Of a stretch of 64,000 bases of DNA, positions 54,530-63,905 are shown in pieces. Both the position numbers and the translations under genes were made by a program. The stretch is from positions 124,001 to 188,000 of the forward strand of contig NZ_LMFI01000001.1 of assembly GCF_001426745.1 (NCBI RefSeq), given 5' to 3'. The stretch comes from Nocardioides sp. Root140. Its GTDB lineage: Bacteria > Actinomycetota > Actinomycetes > Propionibacteriales > Nocardioidaceae. A model generated the notes under the pieces. It ran no database searches. It was not told the DNA's origin and saw only the letters and a list, made by a program, of their open reading frames with translations. The first letter of the stretch is position 1; every line of letters starts with the position of its first letter.

Positions 54530-55984
54530 TCAGGAGCGGGGGAGCAGTGAGGTGGGGTTGATCTCCTCGAGGGTCCGGCCGTGAGTTTCCGGGGCGAAGC
54601 GGGTGGCGACGGCCATCACGGCGTACATTCCGGAGATCACGATGAAGACGGTTCCCATGCCGGAGCTGTCGAGCAGCCAGCCGGCGCCGATCGGCGCAAG
54701 GGCCCCTGCGACGTTCCCCTGGACAGCGATCATCGCGGTACCGAAGGCACGCACGCGGGTGGGATAGAGCTCGGGGGACCAGGCGAAGATCGTGCTGTTC
54801 AGGAGCAGCACGAAGAACTGGAAGGCACCGCCGAAGAGCAGGATCGTGGCAGCCGACGATGCGAGCGTGCCGAAGGCCAGGGCGGAGAGGCAGGCGGCAA
54901 TGGCGCCGACGGTCATCACCAGACGGCGTGGCCAGTGGATCGCGGCGTACGTCGCGGCGACGGCGCCGAAGAGGCTGCCGAAGTTCATCACCATGGTGAA
55001 CGTGAGGCTCTTGGTCACGGTGAAGCCCTGTTCGACCAAGATGGTCGGCATCAGCACCAGCACCGTGATCTGGGCACCGAACGTCATCCACGACGCGACG
55101 GCCAGGGCGCAGGTGCGGCGCAGGAGCACGCCCTGGAAGACCTCGCCCAGGTGCACCTTCGGAGCGGGACCCTCGACGTCGGTCTTGGGCGGCACGAACT
55201 CCGTCACGACGAGCTGGTCGTCGTGCAGCCTCCCCGCCTGCAGGAGGCTGAGCACGCGGTTGGCCTCGTCGTGTCGTCCCCTGCTCACCAGATAGCGCGG
55301 AGTCTCAGGCAGGTAGCGCCGGTAGAACATCACCATGAGGGCGGGAAGCACGAGAAGGCCGAACATCCAGCGCCAGCTCGTCTCGGGGCCGCCGAAGAAC
55401 TGGCCGAGAGGACCGAGCACCATCGCGGCGAAGCCGAAGGAGATCACGTTGCCCAGGCCGCCGGCTCCGATGTTGAGCGACGCGACGATGGCGCCGCGGT
55501 ACTTGGTGGCGACCAACTCGCTCAGGATGGTCATGCCGGCGGCGATCTCGCCACCGAGGCCGAGCCCGACGATGAAGCGGCCGATGGCGAGCACGAGGTA
55601 GTTGGGCGCCAGAGCGCAGACGAGGGCGCCGAAGCAGTAGAGGACGAGGTTGAACGCCAGGGCATAGCGCCGGCCGCGGTAGTCGCCGACGATGCCGGCG
55701 AAGACCTTGCCGATGATCATCGCGGAGATGGTGATGGTCTGCAGCAATGCGAGCTGTGGTGTGGAGATGCCCCAGATGTCCTTCAGGGTGGGGCCGATCG
55801 CACCCAGCGCGTTCTCCTCCATCACGTCGAAGAAGGCGCCGAAGAGCACCATGGCGAGGATGAGCTTGTGGGCACGGTTGAATGGGATCGCATCGAGGGC
55901 GCGAGTCACGGCGCCGGACGAGGAACGTGACGCATCGGTGGCGTCGGAGGATGTCATGGGCGGTACTGATTCTGAGGTGGTCAT
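54530..55984 (-). CDS. MFS transporter (sugar/aromatic acid porter type)
   Basis: 484 aa with 12 hydrophobic segments. Between segments 2 and 3 lies GDYRGRRYALAFN (motif GDxxGRR); FIVGLGLGGEIAAGMTILSEL and YRRYLPETPRYLV are typical of the SP/AAHS-like branch. First gene of the minus-strand operon (MFS, binding protein, cyclodeaminase, IclR, racemase) and divergent from a GntR gene. The substrate is probably the compound degraded by the operon. ATG 55957 is an alternative start. Confidence 0.9.
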   Translation of the reverse strand: MTTSESVPPMTSSDATDASRSSSGAVTRALDAIPFNRAHKLILAMVLFGAFFDVMEENALGAIGPTLKDIWGISTPQLALLQTITISAMIIGKVFAGIVGDYRGRRYALAFNLVLYCFGALVCALAPNYLVLAIGRFIVGLGLGGEIAAGMTILSELVATKYRGAIVASLNIGAGGLGNVISFGFAAMVLGPLGQFFGGPETSWRWMFGLLVLPALMVMFYRRYLPETPRYLVSRGRHDEANRVLSLLQAGRLHDDQLVVTEFVPPKTDVEGPAPKVHLGEVFQGVLLRRTCALAVASWMTFGAQITVLVLMPTILVEQGFTVTKSLTFTMVMNFGSLFGAVAATYAAIHWPRRLVMTVGAIAACLSALAFGTLASSAATILLFGGAFQFFVLLLNSTIFAWSPELYPTRVRAFGTAMIAVQGNVAGALAPIGAGWLLDSSGMGTVFIVISGMYAVMAVATRFAPETHGRTLEEINPTSLLPRS

Positions 55985-56099
55985 CAGGGCGGACCTTCCA
56001 GAGCTGCGAGCGAGAAGAGGGGGATCACAGGCTGGGTTCGGGTGAGGTCTTCATCGACCATGCCATGTGGTGTGCGTCACTCGGTAGATGTACTATGAC

Positions 56100-56109
56100 C
56101 ATACGTATG
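56100..56109. promoter_or_regulatory. Possible GntR operator
   Basis: CATACGTATG, perfect 10-bp palindrome inside a direct repeat TATGAC, 24 bp before the gntR start and in the region shared with the divergent MFS operon. Confidence 0.35.
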
Positions 56110-56133
56110 ACGAATTTGCAAGAGGGAGTTCTG

Positions 56134-56814
56134 ATGAAAGCAATCCCGCGTATGTCCATGGCGGACGCCGCGACCGAGTCCCTGCGCGAGGAGATCGCGG
56201 CAGGAAACTGGCCGGTCGGGCACCGGATTCCGCCCGAGACCGCACTGATCGAGTCGCTGGGCGTGAGCCGCACGACCGTGCGCGAGGCGGTGCGCGGCCT
56301 CGTGCACGCGGGACTGCTGCAACCGCGCCAGGGCGACGGCACCTACGTCGTCGCGACCAATGCCACGGAGGTGGCGCTGCGGCGCCGGCTCCTCACTGCC
56401 ACGCACGACGACATCGCCGACGTACGCCGCGGCCTGGACGTGATCGCGGCGCGGCTCGCAGCCGAACGGCGCACCGAGGACCAGCTGAAACACCTGCGTC
56501 AGACCCTGGACGCCCGAGCGGCAGCAGGCGCGGCACTGGCGGAGGAGGACTTTGCGACCGCCGACGTCGCATTCCACCTCGCGGTCGCCGAGGTCTCGGG
56601 GAACGACGTGCTCGCGGAGCTCTACTCAAGTCTGAGCGAGGCGATGGCGCTGGACCTGAAGGGCGGGCAGTGCTTCTCCCGGTTCATCACGGGGCAGCAC
56701 GACTGGCACGAGGGACTGTTCATTGCCATCCGGGACGGCGACGTCCATGCGGCTGCGACCGCTGCCATGGCGCTGATCGACAACGCCGGCGCAGGCGAGG
56801 GGGAGATCGGCTGA
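56134..56814 (+). CDS. GntR/FadR-family transcriptional regulator
   Basis: 226 aa. Winged helix at the N-terminus (ATESLREEIAAGNWPVGHRIP, ESLGVSRTTVREAVRGLVHAGLL quoted in part as GVSRTTVREAVRGL, and QGDGTYV) and a helical FCD ligand domain with DVAFHLAVAEVSGN and HEGLFIAI metal-type histidines. ATG 56134 is favoured by AGGGAG six bases upstream. Divergent from the MFS transporter operon, which it probably controls. Confidence 0.93.
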   Translation: MKAIPRMSMADAATESLREEIAAGNWPVGHRIPPETALIESLGVSRTTVREAVRGLVHAGLLQPRQGDGTYVVATNATEVALRRRLLTATHDDIADVRRGLDVIAARLAAERRTEDQLKHLRQTLDARAAAGAALAEEDFATADVAFHLAVAEVSGNDVLAELYSSLSEAMALDLKGGQCFSRFITGQHDWHEGLFIAIRDGDVHAAATAAMALIDNAGAGEGEIG

Positions 56815-57014
56815 GACAGTGCGCGCAGTTCGGGTGGCAGTCGGCGTGGAGAGGAGTACGGCGCCCGCGACACGATGACGCGACGCGCGACCCTGAGCGA
56901 GCGAACCGTCATCTCCACCGGCGGTTGGGACGAGCGTTTCGGCAGTCGTCCGGGCGGTTCGGACGGTCGGGTGGTCGTGAGGCTCGGTCCTGGCCAGTCT
57001 TCCGGGTGGACGAC

Positions 57015-59294
57015 CTACCTCGCGGTGACCTTCTTCGAGTACGCCGACGCTGGCGACCCGCCCTTGGCGTTGTAGGCGACGACCCGGAACCTGTAGTAGC
57101 CCTTCGCGAGCCTGAACGTGTACGCGCGGGCCTTGGCCGAGACCGGTGCGGAGACCTTCGAGCCGACGACCCTGCCCTCCACGATCTTCGAGGCGATCAC
57201 CTTGTACGAGGTGATCGCAGCGCCACCGTTGTTCAACGGAGCCGCCCAGCGAGCGGTGGCGTTGACCGGCGTCCCCGCCTTGCCCGATGACGGGCTACCG
57301 ATCCTGGGAGCCGATGGCTTGAGAGCCACCAGGACCCTGACGGTACGACCGGGGGCCGTTCCTGGGAGCTCGGCGTCCATCTGGGGATTCAGCTTCACGG
57401 TGTGGTAGCCGTACGTCGAGAACGTCTTCGTGAAGCTCCGCACTGCTGCGGTCTGCGGGAGGATCTGGTCGTCGATGGTCAGCAACCAGTAGCGCAGGTA
57501 GGCGTTGCCGGGGTTCGCGGCGGGCTTCCAGTTGATCGTGGCCTTCAGGCCACTGGTGGTCACGGTGATGGCAGGCGCCGTTGTCGGGACCCAGCTCGCG
57601 ACATGCCGGTTCAACGTCTTCGGGACTCCGCCCCCGGCGGCGTTCAGAGCCGTGACTGCGACGTTGACGTCGTGGCCGCCCTGCACGGTGATCGCCCTCG
57701 ACCTGGTGCTTGCGGAGACCTCGACCGGTCCTCCGTTGATCCCGCTGATCCGGTAGCCGTTCGGCGCCGGTCCGGACGACGGGGCCGTCCAGGTCAGCGT
57801 GCCAGCGCTCTTGCTGGTGGTGAGGTTGATCGACGCAGGAGCGTTCGGCGTAGCGCCGTTCGTGTCCGCGCAGCCGGTGATCGAAAGCTTGTAGGTGCCG
57901 ACGCTGCCGTAGTCGGAGTAGCCGGTGGCGAGCGGATCGCCGTTGCCGACGCCGTCGACCTTGACGTAGTAGGTTCCCGGCCCGCCGCTCGGTGAGATCG
58001 TGTCCGCGTCCATGCCGCTCGCGATCCGGTGGGCGAACCCACCGACGATGACCTGGCCAGACGGCTGGTCCGAGAACGCGACCAGCGCGTCGTTCGCCGT
58101 ACGCAGGTCGACGCGCAGATCGAGACCGCTGCCCGCACCGTTTCCGAGGGCTCCCACCGAAGGTGCTGCGACGCACGGGCCGACCTTGTAGTAGTCGACG
58201 TCGCGACTGGTGATGATGCCGTCGACCGTGTAGTCGGTCCGTGCTCCCAGGCTCGTCGCGGAGGCCGCGGTGTTGCCGGCGTCGTCGGGCAGCAGAGGCA
58301 GGCCGGTGGCGACCATGGTCGCGAAGTCGTCCTGCTTGTTGGAGGCGCTGGCGTAGTCGCCGTTGCTGAACTGGAAGATCCCGTTGAAGCCGGAGCCCAT
58401 GATCGGCGTCCAGGCGCCCTGGCCTCCGTAGTACTCCTCGCTAGGGATGGTTCGTCCGTCGTGGTTCAGGCCGAGAGTGTGCCCGATCTCGTGCGCGGTG
58501 ACGGTGGCCGTGAGGAACGCGTTCGCCTGCTTGCGCACCCAGATGGGCTCCTTGGAGTCGGTCCCCGAGTCGGTCGGATCCGCGAACTGGCCGAAGACAG
58601 CGATTCCGGCGCAACCGGAGCAGATCGGGTTGGAGTCCGGGTCGTTGCTGAACAGGACGTGGTCGCCGTACGTGTCGTCGGCGATGCCGTCGCGGTGGTA
58701 GGCGGCGGGGCCGGTGTCCTCGGTGGTGATGTCGACGTCGTACGCCACGTACATCTCGGCGACGATCCGCCAGAGCTCCTGCATGTAGCTGTGCTCGTCG
58801 GCGTTGAAGGTGCCCAGGTCGCCGTCGATCGAGAACCCGTCGTACTGGCCGTTCGGGATCCCGGACGCAAAGTTCCAGTACGTGTTGCTGACGTCGGCAC
58901 CGTCGAAGTCCAGGAAGATCGTGTGCTTCGAGGTCGGCCGGCTGTGCAGGGTGAAGGTCTGAGCCTCGGGGAACTGGGCTTGGGCCACCTCTGCCGATGC
59001 GGCGCTGGGTTGCGCGGGGAACGTGTCGGCGTAGACCAACTGACCACCCGGCACCACTTGGGCCGAGTCGTCGGTGGTCAAGATCCTGCGGAGCTCGCTC
59101 GTGCTCAGCCCGGAACGACGGGCAGCGTCATCGAGCTCGTCACCGAGGCGGTCGATCGCTGCCTTCCCGTGCAGGCCGGGATCCGTCGAGCGGTCCGAGG
59201 ACGCCGCGGCCGCTCCTGCCACCGTGCCCGTACACATGGAACCGAGGACGAGAGCAGACAGGGATGCTGCGGTCAGGAACCGCACGAAGGCCAT
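57015..59294 (-). CDS. Secreted zinc metalloprotease (metzincin-like) with fibronectin type III domains
   Basis: About 759 aa. Signal peptide FVRFLTAASLSALVLGSM...GAAAA. The zinc motif TAHEIGHTLGLNHDG (HExxHxxGxxHD) lies in a catalytic domain beginning HTIFLDFDGADVSNTYW. It is followed by a PPC-like beta domain (residues ~330-480) and two or three FnIII-like domains (APASINLTTSKSAGTLTW..., PSAPRIGSPSSGKAGTPV...) to the C-terminus. Probably exported and cuts extracellular protein. Start uncertain: ATG 59294 suits the signal peptide; ATG 59354 and TTG 59378 are in frame upstream. Confidence 0.85.
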   Translation of the reverse strand: MAFVRFLTAASLSALVLGSMCTGTVAGAAAASSDRSTDPGLHGKAAIDRLGDELDDAARRSGLSTSELRRILTTDDSAQVVPGGQLVYADTFPAQPSAASAEVAQAQFPEAQTFTLHSRPTSKHTIFLDFDGADVSNTYWNFASGIPNGQYDGFSIDGDLGTFNADEHSYMQELWRIVAEMYVAYDVDITTEDTGPAAYHRDGIADDTYGDHVLFSNDPDSNPICSGCAGIAVFGQFADPTDSGTDSKEPIWVRKQANAFLTATVTAHEIGHTLGLNHDGRTIPSEEYYGGQGAWTPIMGSGFNGIFQFSNGDYASASNKQDDFATMVATGLPLLPDDAGNTAASATSLGARTDYTVDGIITSRDVDYYKVGPCVAAPSVGALGNGAGSGLDLRVDLRTANDALVAFSDQPSGQVIVGGFAHRIASGMDADTISPSGGPGTYYVKVDGVGNGDPLATGYSDYGSVGTYKLSITGCADTNGATPNAPASINLTTSKSAGTLTWTAPSSGPAPNGYRISGINGGPVEVSASTRSRAITVQGGHDVNVAVTALNAAGGGVPKTLNRHVASWVPTTAPAITVTTSGLKATINWKPAANPGNAYLRYWLLTIDDQILPQTAAVRSFTKTFSTYGYHTVKLNPQMDAELPGTAPGRTVRVLVALKPSAPRIGSPSSGKAGTPVNATARWAAPLNNGGAAITSYKVIASKIVEGRVVGSKVSAPVSAKARAYTFRLAKGYYRFRVVAYNAKGGSPASAYSKKVTAR

Positions 59295-59630
59295 TGGGCG
59301 AGTTTGTCCGTTGGGCACCGGTCTTCGCAGCCCTTTGGGAATCTCGTCCGACATCGCCTGTGTGGGTCTGCTCCACAATCTGGTGGCAGGACGCAGTGGT
59401 TCTCCTCGCTGCGGTCAACCTCCCCAATCACGCCACGGCAGGCACTGTCCACGCAGGCAAGCGGGGCATCCAGCTCGTGGCGTCGCGGTGTTGCCGGGAG
59501 GAGTTCTGAGGCATTGGGGCTGCGTCCGTCTGGCGCAGATCAGGTGATCCTTGTCCGCTTTCGCGGGGTCGTCTGGGGCAGGGCGGCGCGATGCTGGTGG
59601 GGTCATCAGCACTCGACAGGAGACGTACCC
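59295..59630. other. Noncoding region between protease and HD-domain gene
   Basis: If the protease begins at 59294 this is 336 bp without a gene. It must contain divergent promoters for both genes. I see no palindrome, repeat or RNA gene in it; a sequence AGGAGA before GTG 59631 is the ribosome binding site of the next gene. Confidence 0.5.
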
Positions 59631-60284
59631 GTGACCGAGACCATCGCAGGCATCCAGATCCCCGACACCGAGCTGGCTCGCGCGGCAACCGCGCTGGTGC
59701 GGGAGGCGACCGACGACCCGCTGGTGGGGGACTCGCTGTTCCATCACTCCCGGCGCGTCTTCCTCTGGGGGATGTTGAAGTCGAGGGCGCGGGACATCGA
59801 AGTGGACGCCGAGCTGGCGTACGTCGGCGGCATGTTCCACGACCTGGGACTCACTCAGAAGTTCCGCACGACCGACCAACGTTTCGAGATCGACGGTGCC
59901 GACGCGGCGTACGACTTCCTGCGTGAGCACGGCCGCTCGGAGGCGGACGCGCGCGACGTGTGGCTCGCCATCGCCCTCCACACGACTCCCGAGCTGCCCC
60001 TGCACCTGGCTCCCGAGGTCGGTGTGGTCACGCTGGGTGTGGAGACCGACGTACTCGGTCTGGATCTGGACGAGATACGCGACGAGGACAAGAAGACTGT
60101 TGTCGCGGCCCATCCGCGCCCGGACTTCAAGCGGCAGATCCTGCACGCCTTCAACGAGGGGATGGCGGACCGCCCGGAGACCACGTTCGGCACGATGAAC
60201 GACGACGTGCTCGCCCACTTCGATCCACGGTTCGAGCGCGCGAACTTCGTCGACATCATCGAGAACAACGCCTGGCCGGAGTGA
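59631..60284 (+). CDS. HD-domain hydrolase (cyanamide hydratase-like)
   Basis: 217 aa. HD motifs: H in LFHHSRRVFLWG, HD in GGMFHDLGLTQKF, and the later IALHTTPELPLH with a histidine, then D in VETDVLGLDLDEI. The order and the RFEIDGADAAYDFL segment are like the fungal and bacterial cyanamide hydratase-like HD proteins. The natural substrate is unknown. GTG 59631 has AGGAGA at good spacing. Convergent with the GlxA/AraC regulator. Confidence 0.87.
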   Translation: MTETIAGIQIPDTELARAATALVREATDDPLVGDSLFHHSRRVFLWGMLKSRARDIEVDAELAYVGGMFHDLGLTQKFRTTDQRFEIDGADAAYDFLREHGRSEADARDVWLAIALHTTPELPLHLAPEVGVVTLGVETDVLGLDLDEIRDEDKKTVVAAHPRPDFKRQILHAFNEGMADRPETTFGTMNDDVLAHFDPRFERANFVDIIENNAWPE

Positions 60285-60307
60285 CGTCTTCTGTGGCCCC
60301 ATCGGGG

Positions 60308-61297
60308 TCAGTGGGACGCGCCCGTTCCTGGCTCCTGAGCAGGAGTCGTCGTGGTGAACCGTGCCCGGTACTGGCTCGGCGAGACACCGAACCTGGCCTT
60401 GAAGAGTCGTCGCATGCTCTCCGCGCTACCGAAGCCGACCAGGCTCGCGGCCTCGGCGACCCCGTGACCGCGATCGAGGAGTGACTGGGCGTGCTCGAGC
60501 CGGGTGCGCTCCACGAACCTGGCCGGGGAGGTGTCGAGCTCGGCGGCGAACAGTCGGGCCAGGTGACGGGGGCTGACCCCAGCGTGCTGAGCCAGCGAAC
60601 GGGTGCTGTGCTCGAGAGACGGCTGTGCGGAGACCAGGTCCACCACAGCCCGCAGTGAAGGTGTTCGTGGAGGGCGGATCTGCAGGGGAGCGGCGAACTG
60701 CGACTGCCCGCCGGGTCGCTGCATGAACATCACCAGGTTGCGTGCGACCTCGCGGGCGAGATCTGGTCCGTGGTCCTCCTCGACGAGGGCGAGTGCGAGG
60801 TCGATGCCGGCAGAGACACCGGCCGAGGTGTAGATCCCGCGGTCCTGCACGAAGAGCGCATCCGGGGACACGGAAACCTTGGGGAACGCGCGTGCGAGCA
60901 GATCCGCGTGACGCCAGTGTGTTGTCGCCCGACGGCCGTCCAGCAGACCGGCGGCTGCGAGCACGAATGATCCCGTGCAGATGGACACCGTGCGACGCGA
61001 CCGGGCGTGAAGTTCGGTCGCGGCAGCGGTGAGGTCGCTCGGGATGGGCTTCACCGGGAGGTCGTCACCGCCCGAGACGATGACCGTCTCTGCTTCGAGG
61101 ACATCCGTGGACGCACCGTCGACGGGCAGGGTGGCTCCGATCGACGTGACGACTGCGTGACCCGTAGGGGAGACGTAGCGAAGCTGGTAGCGAGTTCCGA
61201 GTCGGTTGGCTTCGGCGAAGACCTCAGCAGGCCCGGTCACGTCGAGCATCTTCATACCGTCGAACACCAGGAATACGACGTGGTGCGTCCGGGGCAT
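60308..61297 (-). CDS. GlxA-type AraC-family regulator (DJ-1/PfpI + AraC HTH)
   Basis: 329 aa. N-terminal DJ-1/PfpI-like domain (VVFLVFDGMKMLDVTGPAEVF, SICTGSFVLAAAGLLDGRRATTHW in part) and C-terminal AraC DNA-binding domain with two helix-turn-helix elements (SLAQHAGVSPRHLARLFAAE, AASLVGFGSAESMRRLFKARFG in part). The cysteine in SICTGSFVL is the nucleophile-elbow position. It may control the neighbouring HD-domain gene. Confidence 0.93.
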   Translation of the reverse strand: MPRTHHVVFLVFDGMKMLDVTGPAEVFAEANRLGTRYQLRYVSPTGHAVVTSIGATLPVDGASTDVLEAETVIVSGGDDLPVKPIPSDLTAAATELHARSRRTVSICTGSFVLAAAGLLDGRRATTHWRHADLLARAFPKVSVSPDALFVQDRGIYTSAGVSAGIDLALALVEEDHGPDLAREVARNLVMFMQRPGGQSQFAAPLQIRPPRTPSLRAVVDLVSAQPSLEHSTRSLAQHAGVSPRHLARLFAAELDTSPARFVERTRLEHAQSLLDRGHGVAEAASLVGFGSAESMRRLFKARFGVSPSQYRARFTTTTPAQEPGTGASH

Positions 61298-61500
61298 GGC
61301 CAGTTCCTTCCCTGCTGAGTCAACGGCGGAGTCTTGCTCGGGTCAGTGTGCCCGTTCGCACGGTGGCGGAGCACGGTGGCTGAGAACCAACGCCTGGTGA
61401 CATGTGGCGCAGCGTCGCAGACAACGTAGGACCCCTGCTCCTGTGCAGCTCCGCATAGTCTCGAACCAGTGGGAGAAACGGTCTCGGCCTTGAGTGGACG

Positions 61501-61506
61501 TACGGT
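61501..61506 (+). promoter_or_regulatory. -10 box of the MetF-like gene
   Basis: TACGGT six bases before GTG 61513; leaderless arrangement. Confidence 0.45.
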
Positions 61507-61512
61507 CGCGTT

Positions 61513-62433
61513 GTGGACATCGCAGCTCGCATCAAATCTGGCCAGGGGGACTTCGTCATCTTTGCGGTGACGCCGCCCAGGAGGTCGACACCGACGGACC
61601 GACTGCCGGAGATCGCACGCGCGACCGTCGAACGACTTGAGCACCTCGATCTCGATGGCCTGGTCCTCTACGACATCGACGACGAGAGCTCCCGCAACCC
61701 GGAGGAGCGTCCGTTCCCGTTCAGCCCCACGGTCGACCCCGCCGAGTACCGAACGGAACATCTGGAGCAGTGGGGGACTCCGGTGATCGTCTACCGCGCC
61801 GTGGGCAAGTACCAGCGCGAGGACCTGCGCTCCTGGATCGCCGAGCAGGACCCTCGCCGTACGTTGTCGGTGATGGTCGGCGCCGCCTCGAGCGGATCTT
61901 CTCCCTCGGTCTCGCTCGCTGATGCGCAAGCGATGAGCGCCGCGCTCAACCCGGACCTGCTGCTGGGCGGGGTCGCAATCCCCGAGCGGCACAGCCGCCG
62001 CGAGAACGAGCACCTGCGACTGATCGCGAAGCAGGAGGCGGGCTGCCGGTTCTTCGTGACGCAGGTCGTCTACGACCTCAATGCGGCCAAGAACCTCGTC
62101 TCTGACTACCGATACGAGTGCGAGTCACGAGGGCTGGTGCCGGTGCCGATCGTGTTCACCTTCTCGGTGTGCGGCTCGATGAAGACGCTGGAGTTCCTGC
62201 GCTGGCTGGGAGTCGACGTTCCGAGATGGATCGAGAACGACCTCCGGCACGCGGCGAACCCGCTGTTGGCATCCTTGGCGCAAGCCACCGCGACGGCGGT
62301 CGAGCTCATCGACTACTGCCGCCGGCTCGGGGTGCCGTTCGGCCTCAACGTCGAGAGCGTTTCGATCCGCCGCGAAGAAATCGAAGCGTCCGTGGAGCTC
62401 GCCGGTCAACTAGCCGGGCATCTGCGGAAGTAG
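61513..62433 (+). CDS. Methylenetetrahydrofolate reductase-like protein
   Basis: 306 aa TIM barrel of the MetF family. DFVIFAVTPPRRSTPTDRLPE, LVLYDIDDESSRNPEERPF and GGVAIPERHSRRENEHLRL and FFVTQVVYDLNAAKNLVSDY (in parts) correspond to MetF regions, but the consensus glutamate of the E-F-F-P-P start is not evident (FAVTPPR), so it may be one of the divergent MetF-like proteins rather than the main enzyme. Its 3' end overlaps a decayed convergent gene. Confidence 0.8.
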   Translation: MDIAARIKSGQGDFVIFAVTPPRRSTPTDRLPEIARATVERLEHLDLDGLVLYDIDDESSRNPEERPFPFSPTVDPAEYRTEHLEQWGTPVIVYRAVGKYQREDLRSWIAEQDPRRTLSVMVGAASSGSSPSVSLADAQAMSAALNPDLLLGGVAIPERHSRRENEHLRLIAKQEAGCRFFVTQVVYDLNAAKNLVSDYRYECESRGLVPVPIVFTFSVCGSMKTLEFLRWLGVDVPRWIENDLRHAANPLLASLAQATATAVELIDYCRRLGVPFGLNVESVSIRREEIEASVELAGQLAGHLRK

Positions 62434-62721
62434 CCAGCCTGCTGCTGGAAGACCTGCCCCGAGGGGAACTCCTTCAGCGGCGGCGTACGCCGGGTCGCCT
62501 CCGAGGTGATGGGCGAACCACCAGCGCTCTCCGGCCGCTCAATGCTGCACCAGGCCAAGAAGCGTGGTGTCCGAGACGACCAGGCTGCGGCGGAGCTGCT
62601 GCTCGTTCAGCCCGTCGACCTTCTTCAGCAGGCAGTGGCGGGCGAACGTCAGAAACGCGAGGGCGGTCTCCAGTTCCCCAGAATCTTCGCGAGGTGTCGG
62701 CTCTCGTTGGGACTCAAGCAT
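62410..62721 (-). pseudogene. Decayed DinB/DUF664 family gene
   Basis: Minus strand from ATG 62721: MLESQREPTPREDSGE, TALAFLTFARHCLLKKVDGL and TTLLGLVQH match the N-terminal half of DUF664/DinB proteins (TTLLGLVKHL). An in-frame TGA (62539-62541) falls where the family has H-L, but the same frame continues with AAGERWWFAHHLGGDPAYA, again family-like (VERWWF), before degenerating and stopping at TAG 62410-62412. A TAGCGT -10 box six bases before the ATG is still intact. Full-length relatives have ~165 residues; only ~100 remain. Confidence 0.7.
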
Positions 62722-62936
62722 GTCCGAACGCTAGTGGAACCACGGGAGTGCGTGTCGTCCTGGGCGGGAGCCGAGCATGTCGCGTTCGGGCCTGGCTTGT
62801 CGGTGGTCGGAGCGAAATTGATCCGTGCAGGCCAAACCTGCTCGGGTGTTTCTGGGGATAACTCGGCTCATTCGTCACACGCGTTCACAACGGTCACCAC
62901 CTTCGTGCATTTGTTCAAAAACAGGCATATCAGGCG

Positions 62937-62942
62937 TAAAAT
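62937..62942 (+). promoter_or_regulatory. -10 box of the DUF222/HNH gene
   Basis: TAAAAT seven bases before ATG 62950, in a relatively AT-rich stretch; leaderless arrangement. Confidence 0.5.
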
Positions 62943-63636
62943 CGTGCCCATGAGCAACCCCGACCACATCGGCCCCGGCACCCACCCGGTGCTCGAGTGC
63001 GCAGCGGTGATCGAGACCTCGTTGAAGTCGGTCGCCGACGTCAACCCCGCCTTCATGACCACCGCCGAGAAACGCGCCGCCCTGGTCGAGCTGACCGACC
63101 TCGGCTCCCAACTGGAGTCCCTGCGGCTGCGGGTGATCGCGGCCGCAGGCGACGTGGCCGAAGCAGACGGCGACCCCAACGTCGCCTCCTGGTTGACCCC
63201 ACGCACCCGCACCGGGGCGGGCGCGAACCACCAGGCCGAGAAGCTGGCCACCTCCCTGGACACCCGCTGGAGCGTCGTCGCCGCAGCCCTCGCGTCGAGG
63301 GCGGTGCACCTGGAGCAGGCCAAGGTGATCGTGGCCGCCCTGGACCGACTGCTGGCCAGTGCCGAAGTCCCTGAGGACGTGATGGCACCTGGTCGAGCTC
63401 GCCGCGCAGCACTCCCCGCACGACCTGCGGATCCTGGGCCGCAAGATCCTCTCCATCGTCGCTCCACAGTTGTGTGAGGACGAGGAACGCAAGCGGGTCG
63501 AGGAGGAGGAACGCCGCGCGCACGCGAAGTCCCGGTTGTGGTTCAAGCGCAACGGTGACGGCACCGTGGAGCTGCGCGCCACCCTGTCCGAGGCCGCCGC
63601 GGCCCGCCTCAAGGGCATCCTGAACTCGCTGACCTC

Positions 63637-63748
63637 GCCCCGGCACCAGTCCACCCCGGGTGGGGGTGCGGCCCCGTTGACCGATCCCGCGACCGGTCAG
63701 AAGGTTCCCTTCGACCAACGCCGTGGGCTGGCCTTCGAGGCCCTCCTC
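63637..63748 (+). repeat. 112-bp direct repeat, first copy
   Basis: 63637-63748 is repeated without change at 63794-63905, with 45 bp of different sequence between the copies. Both start GCCCCGGCACCAGTCCACC. It lies inside the DUF222 gene and breaks its frame. Confidence 0.93.
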
Positions 63749-63793
63749 TCCGTGGGCCAGAGCATCCTGGCCGCATCGGCCGACACGGTGAAG

Positions 63794-63905
63794 GCCCCGG
63801 CACCAGTCCACCCCGGGTGGGGGTGCGGCCCCGTTGACCGATCCCGCGACCGGTCAGAAGGTTCCCTTCGACCAACGCCGTGGGCTGGCCTTCGAGGCCC
63901 TCCTC
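63794..63905 (+). repeat. 112-bp direct repeat, second copy
   Basis: Second, identical copy of 63637-63748. The reading frame of the protein is correct again downstream of this copy. Confidence 0.93.

Noticed and set aside
58029..60284. 751-aa open frame on the plus strand
   Set aside because: Only its last 217 residues, from GTG 59631, are a real protein (HD domain). The rest is antisense to the metalloprotease.
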